This document shows positions 18,897 to 28,500 of a DNA stretch of 45,296 nucleotides, piece by piece. Origin of the DNA: a virus. Made by a program: the position numbers and the translations under genes. The first letter of the stretch is position 1, and every line of letters starts with the position of its first letter. The stretch is from IMG/VR virus record IMGVR_UViG_3300020165_000035, positions 1-45,296 of that record, one strand, 5' to 3'. The notes below the pieces were generated by a model, which saw nothing but the letters and a program-made list of their open reading frames with translations, had not been told where the DNA came from and ran no database searches.

Positions 18897-20852
18897 TTAG
18901 CTCGTCGGAAATGCTTGTGTTGGAACAGAGAAGTTCGCAGTATATCGTGCGACACCTTTTGTGATTCTGAAATCTTCGATGAATCCTTCCCAGGCACTGC
19001 CTGACCCATTACGGGATGCATCCATTATCTGCAAAAAGTTTGAACTATAATTTTGAGTATCGTTCGTTACAGTACGTCCCAGAACACCGTTGACAAAAAT
19101 TCTTAGGTCAGTGCCTTCTCGTGTTACTGCTACGTGATTCCATGCGTTAAGATTTAATGGAGTCCCAGAAGTATCAAAATTACTAAATCCTCTAATCACT
19201 CTTACTTCGTGAGTAACTGCGATTTGTTGTAACCCTAAACCGTCATTCACCCCTTCATTTGAATGGGTAGATGCCATCTCGTAGTTACCTGACTGTAACG
19301 TGTAAAACCACCCTTCCATGGTGAAATCACCAGCACCTAATACTCCGCCTGTGCCTGTGAACGTACTTTCAATTCTGCCATTAGTGCCATTTCCTTCCAT
19401 TGACTTTGCTTGGAATAATGTAGTCAATCCCGCTTCCGCTTGGACACCATTAACTGTGACTAGTGAATTATTAAAAGTAGAAACATCACTTGCGTATGTT
19501 GTAGGACTACTCTCACCATCAACAGCATTGACTAAGAATACTACGTTAGCAAAGTCGTCATCTATATTACTAGTGTCTGTAACGACTATTGTAACATCGC
19601 CCACTTCTGCTGAGTTTTCTGCACCGTCTGGGATTGCTCTATACTGCCAAGTAACAGTACCGCCGAAGGGTGCTGCTGGTGGAGTGTATAAAAAAGTCCC
19701 TGCAAGAGAGTCGATAATAGTAACTGTTCCCTGTGCGGGTTGTGACTGCACCGTATGGGTGATATCACCTACAGTTTCAAACAAATCGTTGCTTGCAACA
19801 TTCATTGTCAAGGTTTCTGCGCCAGAGTAATTCAGTGTGAACGAATCGTCTACTGCATCATCAACCCCAGCATTAACCGGACCATTGATAGCAATGTTAA
19901 TATTTTCTATTACATTTTGCCCTACATCTACTCCAACAACAAAAGCGTCTGGTCCATAAGCATCTGGATTGGGTGTATACGTCCACGTTCCATCAGAGTC
20001 TATAATTGCTGTGCCAAACTCTGGCGCGGTTATTATTGAGTAACCTTGTATATCATTGAGGGTATTTTTTAACGATATAGTATTAGTCGCAGTCTGCCCC
20101 GCATCTTCTAATATATTAGAAGGAAGACTTGCGCTATCTCCACTCAAAATATTAGACTCGACTTTACAGAACGCAAGCAAACCACCGGTATCGAAATCCA
20201 AGAGACTTGTTTCGACTGTTCTGATAATAGATGATGCCGATTCGACGACTTTATACATGTTAATTTTCATTTCAAAATCGAGCGTGTATATAATAGTTCT
20301 TCGCGTTTCGATTGCCCCTTCATAATCGTCTTGCATTACCACACCATCAAGTTTAATAGGCGTGTCTTCTGTGATATCGTATCCGGTAAGAGGTTTTACT
20401 GTTACAGTATATTGTGGAGTAAAGTAAGGTATAATTTGTTCGACTACTTGAAGCGCGTCATCTTGACTTCTAGCATATACATTTAATTGAAATTGTAAAT
20501 TATAAGGAACAGGATTGTACATCCTTCGTGCCTTTGTGGAGTCGGACGTTCCCGCAATAGTTCTTGCACCTACCTTAGATAACTGTCGAGCAGCATCATA
20601 TTGTATTGCTAAAATTTCAAAAGACATCCTTGGAAGTTTGATCGCAATCTGTCGCTCTTGTTGCTCACCGATTTCCATGCCAGAAATTCTGTCCATGAAA
20701 TCTCGACGAGGTGCGTAAGATAAAGGAACTTTGGTCTCGTTAATAACATCACCCGCGCTATTATGGCGAACGACATATATGTTATTGAACAATGATCCGA
20801 ATACCGCAACTGCTTTACGAATTCTTTCGTGATAAAACCAATTACCTAACAT
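18897..20852 (-). CDS. 15: Tail terminator/sheath stabiliser gp15 with LamG-like C-terminal extension (651 aa)
   Basis: Residues 1 to about 225 match T4 gp15: WFYHERIRKAVAVFGSLFNNIYVVR, VPLSYAPRRDFMDRI, KLPRMSFEILAIQYDAARQL, NPVPYNLQFQLNVYARSQDDALQVVEQIIPYFTPQY. In T4 this 272-residue protein forms a hexamer that caps the tail and joins it to the neck. Here about 425 extra residues follow. First comes a cadherin/VCBS-like stretch (GTWTYTPNPDAYGPDAF and TFLYTPPAAPFGGTVTW, residues about 290-420). Then comes a LamG-like jellyroll at about 435-651 with FTMEGWFYTL, LNAWNHVAVTREGTDLRIFVNGV and IEDFRITKGVARYT. The frame is continuous with no stop. The ATG overlaps the gp14 stop (TAATG). Confidence 0.9.
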   Translation of the reverse strand: MLGNWFYHERIRKAVAVFGSLFNNIYVVRHNSAGDVINETKVPLSYAPRRDFMDRISGMEIGEQQERQIAIKLPRMSFEILAIQYDAARQLSKVGARTIAGTSDSTKARRMYNPVPYNLQFQLNVYARSQDDALQVVEQIIPYFTPQYTVTVKPLTGYDITEDTPIKLDGVVMQDDYEGAIETRRTIIYTLDFEMKINMYKVVESASSIIRTVETSLLDFDTGGLLAFCKVESNILSGDSASLPSNILEDAGQTATNTISLKNTLNDIQGYSIITAPEFGTAIIDSDGTWTYTPNPDAYGPDAFVVGVDVGQNVIENINIAINGPVNAGVDDAVDDSFTLNYSGAETLTMNVASNDLFETVGDITHTVQSQPAQGTVTIIDSLAGTFLYTPPAAPFGGTVTWQYRAIPDGAENSAEVGDVTIVVTDTSNIDDDFANVVFLVNAVDGESSPTTYASDVSTFNNSLVTVNGVQAEAGLTTLFQAKSMEGNGTNGRIESTFTGTGGVLGAGDFTMEGWFYTLQSGNYEMASTHSNEGVNDGLGLQQIAVTHEVRVIRGFSNFDTSGTPLNLNAWNHVAVTREGTDLRIFVNGVLGRTVTNDTQNYSSNFLQIMDASRNGSGSAWEGFIEDFRITKGVARYTANFSVPTQAFPTS

Positions 20853-21769
20853 TATGGGTTCCCAAACGGATTAGATTCTGAAAAATCAAGGATACCATCA
20901 GCAACATCTTCGAAAACATCATTTTGATTCTGACTCATTTCTTTCTCAATAACAGTAACAGGAATACCTACTGCATTACTTTCTAAACCTATTACACTTG
21001 CGACTGTGCTAAACGAATGAAACAGTCCATCCGAAGTGCTCATGTTAGTTATACTTAGCACTATTGCATCTGGGTCCGAAGCGTCATAACTAACAACGTC
21101 ACCAAAAACATAATAAGCAGTAAGACCTTCACCTTGAACTTGTCGAACTCTTTCACCGACTTCAAAAGCACCCGGAAGATTCATATTCTCTGTTGTGAAA
21201 ACTTCGGCAAATGTCATTTGATGTTGGTGACCAAAAATTTCTACATTATCTATTTCTGCAATATTAGTTTCAAAATTTTCACCACTGAATTCGAACAGTT
21301 CACATGAAAGTCTAAACACTGGAAGATTTTTTAATTGATAGAAAGGAGTTTCGTCAAACACCTTTTGTATTTCGAATATAGAACCAGACAACGGAAGGAA
21401 AATAAGATCTCCTTCTCTTGGTCTGAAAAATTGTTTAGTGTCTTCTTCGTGCTCGTATGGTGCTACTTGTTGTAACCATCTACGTCGAGCAACTACAAAG
21501 GTTGCTTGGTCACGAATCTCTACTCCGAACTTCGTAAACAAGTCGCCCTCGCCATCGAATCCTTCTACATTTTCGATGTACATTTCAATCTTGTAGGCGT
21601 CATCGAAAATAGCAGAAGTTTCGTCACCAAAAATAGTGTCGGTATTGACAGCATCTCTTGGCATGTAATAGACATCTTGCCCATACATTTTTAAAGACTC
21701 GACAATCAAGTCTTCATACAAGAGTTGCTCTGATCTGGCACCCTGAGAAAAATATTTATTTGTTGCCAT
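20852..21769 (-). CDS. 14: Neck protein gp14
   Basis: This 305-residue protein (T4 gp14 is 256) starts MATNKYFSQGARSEQLLYEDLIVESLKMYGQDVYYMPRD, the conserved N-terminus of T4-like gp14. It continues with FDDAYKIEMYIENVEGFDGEGDLFTKFGVEIRDQATFVVARRRW, RPREGDLIFLPLSGSIFEIQKV and VPVFRLSCELFEFSGE-type segments. With gp13 it completes filled heads and forms the neck collar that joins head to tail. It follows gp13 by three bases and its stop overlaps the gp15 start. The C-terminus, DGILDFSESNPFGNP, is typical of the family in marine phages. Confidence 0.93.
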   Translation of the reverse strand: MATNKYFSQGARSEQLLYEDLIVESLKMYGQDVYYMPRDAVNTDTIFGDETSAIFDDAYKIEMYIENVEGFDGEGDLFTKFGVEIRDQATFVVARRRWLQQVAPYEHEEDTKQFFRPREGDLIFLPLSGSIFEIQKVFDETPFYQLKNLPVFRLSCELFEFSGENFETNIAEIDNVEIFGHQHQMTFAEVFTTENMNLPGAFEVGERVRQVQGEGLTAYYVFGDVVSYDASDPDAIVLSITNMSTSDGLFHSFSTVASVIGLESNAVGIPVTVIEKEMSQNQNDVFEDVADGILDFSESNPFGNP

Positions 21770-21772
21770 TTG

Positions 21773-22531
21773 TTAACCTACAAAAAAATCAGGTGGTAAC
21801 TCTTGTTCGATTCTCAATTTCTCTTCTAGTTTTTCTAATTCTGCATTAGCATCTTCAAATATCTGTCTACCGTTAACGGTAACCCCACCTGGTAATTGCA
21901 TGCCCTCAAACTTAGACATGTTAATACCCCATTGTTGTTTGATAGAAGCAGTAAGGTAATTTTTTACAAACATGTCATTAAAAATGCTTGTATGAACAGT
22001 AGGGTCTACTATGGAATATATTTCTGCAACGACATAGTCGCCTACTTGAAGATCCTTGTTAGACCATTCACCCCAAATATACAAACGATCTTGATGCCGT
22101 GACCAAGTAGTTTGCGGAGTGCCTTGAAGCAGTTGATCTAAAAAACTTAGATACTGTTCGAACTGATAGTAGTATGACATTCCACCACCAAAGTTCAAAA
22201 AATCACCCATACTATTCAACATCATTTGATACTTAACATCAAACATTCCGATAGATGACGTGCCTCCAACTTGATTAATCGGAAACATTTGTGAGATATA
22301 AAGAACGTTAGTAGATATTGGGATATATCCATTATCTTTATCTTCCTGAGTAATCAAATGTTTCAGATAAGTTCTGTATGTTGCATCACTATGAAATTCC
22401 TGATACATCTGCAAAGTGTCATCGACCTTGTCTTGTATCTGGTCTTCATCGACATTAATTTCGATTACAGGATCGCCCAACCTACGTAGGCAGTGATCGA
22501 TCAAAGTTTGTCTAGAATTTGGTAACGCCAT
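21773..22531 (-). CDS. 13: Neck protein gp13
   Basis: This 252-residue protein (T4 gp13 is 309) starts MALPNSRQTLIDHCLRRLGDPVIEINVDEDQIQDKVDDTLQMYQEFHSDAT, the strongly conserved N-terminus of T4-like gp13. It continues with YYYQFEQYLSFLDQLL, DRLYIWGEWSNKDLQVGDYVVAEIYSIVDP and TASIKQQWGINMSKFEGMQLPGGVTVNG. It binds the portal vertex after packaging and, with gp14, seals the head for tail attachment. AAGGG precedes the ATG. A late promoter lies only 18 bases upstream of the ATG, so the leader would be about a dozen bases. Confidence 0.95.
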   Translation of the reverse strand: MALPNSRQTLIDHCLRRLGDPVIEINVDEDQIQDKVDDTLQMYQEFHSDATYRTYLKHLITQEDKDNGYIPISTNVLYISQMFPINQVGGTSSIGMFDVKYQMMLNSMGDFLNFGGGMSYYYQFEQYLSFLDQLLQGTPQTTWSRHQDRLYIWGEWSNKDLQVGDYVVAEIYSIVDPTVHTSIFNDMFVKNYLTASIKQQWGINMSKFEGMQLPGGVTVNGRQIFEDANAELEKLEEKLRIEQELPPDFFVG

Positions 22532-22549
22532 TTAACTACCCTTTTCGTT

Positions 22550-22557
22550 TATTTATA
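22550..22557 (-). promoter_or_regulatory. T4-type late promoter TATAAATA (gp13 operon)
   Basis: Exact TATAAATA on the minus strand that includes the TAA stop of the 2456-residue fibre gene. It lies 18 bases before the gp13 ATG and would drive the neck-to-terminase genes. A 7-bp inverted repeat (GGTAACG at 22521-22527, CGTTACC at 22558-22564) surrounds it. Confidence 0.65.
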
Positions 22558-25500
22558 CGTTACCCCAGAGGACATCCCCTGCTGAATCGTAAATAACCAG
22601 ATTTGCTCCTGCGGCATCTTGTAGTTGAACACCGGTTTGTAATTGCATTTTGTTAGCATCTAGTGACATTTTCAATCCACCAATATCAAATCCAAAAGTA
22701 GATTCGGTTTGGAAAGAATATGATTGAATAGTTCCGCTAATATCAAACAACTGTGAATTATATGTTACTGTATCACCAGCACCGCCCGAAGCATCTAATG
22801 TATTGATAAAATGTCTATGAATAGTTGTGTCCGTAGAAAACATCTTCGTTTCAATAACAGATTTCCAACCAGAAGCATTCCACGCTGCAGTCTTATTATT
22901 ATGAATCTGAATGGGTATTTGCGATGTTTTATTAATCTGAACATCCGCACCAACAGTATCATGAAAAACACTGAACTGTCCGTCTACTCTGACTGAATCC
23001 AGAGCAACCGACATCGTCTGAGTTTTAACACCAGACGAGTAATTATAAAAATTCATTGTGGCAGCAATGTCACCCGCGCTTTGTGTTCCCTCAGCTATTA
23101 CCTTTATTTCTGCGCCTGGTATTGATGCTACAGTTCCATCATTTCCACCAAAGGCGATGGTGCCTAAATTATCACCGCTGACGACAATAGCAGGGTTAAG
23201 TAAATTTGTCCCTCTGTTTTTAGACAAGAATAAATATGGTCCAAGAGCATTAGCACCGTGACGATGAATCTGTAATGCAGCGTTAGTCGCATCATCTCCT
23301 ACAATACCAGTCTTCGATATTACAGGAGTTATGTTATTTACTTTGAATGTATCGACACCGACATTTGCTCTGAAAGCATAACTACCGTCAGTATTAACTA
23401 CTGATAGATAATTATCACTAATCTCAATATCGTTGGTAGTCGTTGACCCAACATCTGTTACTGATTGCAGACTCGGAACATCATACATGTCACTGAAAGC
23501 AGTCTTACTTACAACATCACCGTTGATAGTAAGAACATCAGTGTTAGTAGTTTGAGTGCCAAGGTTCGGTATCGTTAATCCATTACCAAATGAACCAGCA
23601 TCTATCGCAGTTGAGTCTAGTGTGGTGATACCGTCAACTTGTAGACCCATGCCCTGTTGTAGTTTTAATGCGGAATCACCTACTGGACCACTCCAATCTA
23701 TTAAAACTCTTGATTTATCTGTAAAGTTAGGAAATGCTGGGAAACCTGTCCAATCATTAGCAAACCCCATTCTCTGATTATTTCTTTCATACCAAATACC
23801 ATATTGAGCATTGCTAACACCTGGTTGTTGGTGAGTTAAACTGAATCTGGATCCATTACCGCCCCATTGATAAATTGCCGAATCTTCAAGATTGGTATTA
23901 TAATGATTAAAATTGATAGTAGGACCATTGTCTTTTATATACAATGCAGGTCCACCAAGCGTTGGTGGTTTATCTATTGTAAGTGTATCAAAAGTTCTAA
24001 TTTCTTGTGCACGTAACAAAGTACTTACATATGCAGAGTCTGAAATGACAGCAATGTCAGTTGTAAGTTTGGTCTGTCTTCCCGCAGCAGGACCAACAAC
24101 AGAGAGAACCTCTGGATAGTCTCCGCTAAACCCAAGACCATCTGAGAATGCTACATCACCTAAGCGAAGTCTTACTCCACCAAATGCTGCTTCTGAACTT
24201 GTTTTGTCACCAACACTAACCGCATCATGTAACGAAACTTCACCCGAAATACTCGACACAGATCTTCGATATAGTTGTCCAGTAGTAGTATCGATACCTA
24301 TAATAGTATCAATCGTGTTTAAGTCACCGAGTCCACCGAGATAGAAATCCCCTTTAAAATTAACTGCGATACTTGTAGAGTCGATACCGTCTTGACTAAT
24401 ACTAGAACCATATGTTGTAACATCATTAAGATCTTTATTAACTACAACGTTAGTAATGTTACTGATGTTACCACGTTTAACGCTATCGGTATCAGTGTTG
24501 ATTACTAACATCTGTAAGAAATTAGATTGTTCTGGATCAGTTGCGTTCGGATTAGATATGATCGGAGTACCAGGTCCGCGTAAAACTAAACCACCACTTG
24601 TGACAATCTTAGAACTTGTCGAATCACCTTCGTCCGTAACAATTTGTAAAGTCGGATTTAAAAATGCAGCATCAGATAAGGTTCTATAACCTACTTGATT
24701 ACTAACCGAATCATACATTAATGCATCGTCAGTTGAAATTGCTGGCAGATTATTAAGAATCGTAATCGTATTACCCGCAAGCTTCAATGCATCCATAGTG
24801 ATTTCAGCAGTTGTGCTATCACCCCAATTCGTCACTTCTTGTAATGTAACTTGATCTCTGAAAGCGAACGCGCCGACATCTCTATAACCAACACTGTCCT
24901 GTGGACCTATGAACAGCGCATTACCGTCACCTACCGGTGCATATACACTTCCGGTGAACTCTGGGACGCCTGCTATCAGTTTACCAATTTTAATATTATT
25001 GGTTGTCGATGCGTAATTCTCAGATCCTATTAGAACCTGTTGGTTACCTGTAACAAAATCAAGAGTGATATCAGTTTGTGCAAGATTTGCGGCAGTGCCT
25101 AATGTTCTGTAACCTACACTATCGAGTGTTCCTGTTGTATTAAAAACAGGAACAATTAAACTAGTAGAGTAATTGGTAGTACTTGGAAGATTGTCTCTAT
25201 CGATCAATAAACCATTTTGAAAATAAGGTTGATTAATACCAGAAAGAGGACTGTTGTTTAGAACGAATGACCAAGTATAATCTTCTGCGGGTTTGACAGC
25301 ACCGGATTGTAGCGTAACTCGAAAAGCACTATCTGTTCCGCCAACATCAGCAAGCTTTATAACATCGAATGCACCGGTAGGAACCGCAGGAGTGTCTGTT
25401 GTAAGACTGGCAGTAAAACCACCATCTAAATCAAGCGCAGATGTTACATCTATTTGTTGGTTTAAAGTGTTGGATCCTGTTAGTGCTGCTTGATCTAATG

Positions 25501-28500
25501 TAAAATATGTTAATGCAGTATGAGCAGTTGTTTCTACTACTGTTGATACTACACTATCTCCGACCAAACCTAATAAAGTTAATTGGTCGTTTACGTTGAA
25601 AGCAGGGGAAAGTTTTAACCCACCCGTCAAAGTCAATTTGTTAGTAGTAGAAGCACCGTGATCTGTTACATATTGTAACGTGGCAATGTCTAGTATATTA
25701 CCAAGAGTTCTATCTACTACACTATCAAGTGCAGTAAGACCTAATATAACAGTATTATCTGATACTGCATCTGATAAATTAGACGTGCCTACCGTTAATC
25801 CACCGGCACCGATGTTTGCCCTATTTGTATTAAGTCTATCATTTGAATAAGTTAGACTGCCATTATCTTCTAACTCACCGTCTGTTCCTGCTAAAACTAT
25901 TCTAGTCGCAGTTAAATCAGATACTTTGGCGGTTCCTAATGTAGCAGAGTCGCCACTGAATCCCAACGCAACTATTGGTCTGGTTGTAACATAACCTTGA
26001 TCGGTAACGTTCTGTAAAGTTGGATCCGAGAAAGCAGAAGCAGATGCTTCGCGGGTTCCTACTGTCCCGTCTGCGGCAATAGTGACAACAGTAAATTCGG
26101 TACCTTGAGCGGTTAGTCCTGTAACAACCAACCCTGCGTTAGTTGCATCAATCGTAGTAGAGTCTAATGTTGTAATACCACCAACATCAAGATCCGTTGT
26201 GACATTAATATTGGTGGCAGTTAATGTGGTATTACTAAACGTTAAGTCAGCATCGTCTTCTAATTCACCATTAGTTCCAGCAATGACCACCCGACCACTG
26301 GTTAAATCTTCTACTTTAACTGATGAAGCTTCGATGCCAGCATTAGCATCAAGTAAACCGTCAATAGTTGTTTTATCGAGAGTAGTTTCTCCCGTTACAT
26401 CAAATCCTCCAACTATCGAAGTTGAGTCTAATGTTGTAATACCATCAACATCAAAATTTTGTTCGATGTTTACGCCTTTGTTAAAGGACCAGTCATCACT
26501 AACCGCATCGTATTGTATTGTTGCTACACCATCCGACCCTAACGAAAGTGTTATACCGCCTCCGTCAGCATCTTCTTTTTGAGTAGAACCGTCTGCAATC
26601 GTGATATTAATATCATCAACAGAAAGTTCTGTGGAGTTGACAGTAGTGGTTCCACCTTCGACTCTGAGGTTCCCTAATACTACAAGTTCTTGTCTTACGG
26701 TGACAGAATCAAGTGAGGATATACCCGAGACATCAAAATTTGCAACTAAGTTTAAATTAGTTCCATCGAAAGTGAAGTTGGCATCGTCTTCTAATTCACC
26801 AGAAGTTCCTGCGATCACTACCCGATTATCTGTCAGATCGCTCACTGCTGCACTTGCTAATGTTGCTTGGGTGCCAACACTCAAATTAGTCGCAAAGGTA
26901 GCACTATCGGCAGTTATCGCAGAAGTGCCGCCTAAAAGAATATCTAAATTCGAAGTATTACCAACTGTCAATACTTCGTTTAATCCCAAAGCAGACCCAT
27001 CAAGGATTGAACCATCAACTTCTAAAAATTCTACACTGTCTCCCGATGCACCTGATCCGAGATTCAACAGTTTATATGTTGCTTGTGTGTCCGTTGCGTT
27101 TGCTGCGAGAGAGATACCACCATTTAAATACAATGGTGTTGAGGTGACATCATATCCAACAGGTCTCGTAGGATCTGTGACAGTAGTTAATGTTTCGCCT
27201 GTAAAAGCAGTAGATTCAATTGTTCTTCGAGCAACTTCATTAGAACCATCGATTGTTAATACATCTAATGATTCAGTACCTATCAGTCCAGTTAGATTAA
27301 CCGCTCCTACTATCGTGGTAGAGTCTAATGTTGTAATACCACCAACATCAAGTGTACCTACTATTGAAGTTGAGTCTAATGTTGTAATACCATCTACGTT
27401 AAGATTTACACCAACTTGAAGTGCTGTTCCATCGAAAGTAAAATTAGCATCGTCTTCGAGTTCGCCATTAGTTCCAGCAATGACCACCCGACCACTGGTT
27501 AAATCTTCTACTTTAACTGATGAAGCATCAATTCCAGCATTAGCATCAAGTAAACCGTCAATAGTTGTTTTATCGAGAGTAGTTTCTCCCGTTATATCAA
27601 GTGTACCTACTATTGAAGTAGAATCAAGATTCGTTACTCCCTCGACATCAAGGTTGTTGAGTACGTTTAAATCACCATCCGCATCAATTCTTAACCGCTC
27701 TAAATTTCCGGTGAAGAACGACATTGGTTTGGCACTGATACCTCTGAAATTTACCGCACCACTTTCAGTTGTAATTTCTAATACGGTATTATCACCTGTG
27801 TTATCCAGACGTAAAGACACTGGAGTTGTTCGTTCAATCTCCAGTCCTCGTCCACTAAAAAAGGTGGGTGTGCTTGTTCCCATACCAAAGTTTGCTTCGG
27901 CGTTGGAAATTTCGCCATGAAAAAGTGCACCATTCAGATAGACATCGTCGCCATCGACAACGAGTCTTCCGTTAATTGTGGTGGAGTCTAATGTGGTGAG
28001 ACCATCTACGTTAAGATTTACACCAACTTGAAGTGATGTTCCGTCGAAAGTAAGATTAGCATCGTCTTCGAGTTCGCCAGCAGCACCAGAGAACACTACA
28101 CGATCCGTGGTCAAGTCTGTAACGCTTGCGCTTGCAAGAGTTGCCTGAGTAGTTGCTTCTAGGTTTTGGACGGTAGCACTATCCCCCACAAAACCTTGCG
28201 CGATAATTTCTAACGTAGTAGTTCTTCCGCGCTCGGTTGCGGTTTGAAGTGTTGTGTCATCACCGTCCAAGACTTGGTTGTCGAGTTCTCGGAGAATTAC
28301 CTGTCCTTCGCCAGAAGATTTATCGTAGACTAAGAACCTATTAACAGTCTCAGAAGAACCCATTACATCGGAATCTATACGGAGACCAACGCCTATACCA
28401 TCGATGGTCAAACCGCCGACATGTAATGATCTGTTAGTGCTATCACCAAACCCTGAAGCAGAACCAGCATCTACTTGATCGGTTACAGTTTGTAAAGTAT

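Noticed and set aside
26601-27419. 272-residue + strand ORF opposite the giant fibre gene
   Set aside because: It mirrors the repeated LDSTTIDG cassettes as ESNVVIPST-type repeats; stop-poor antisense frames are expected there.
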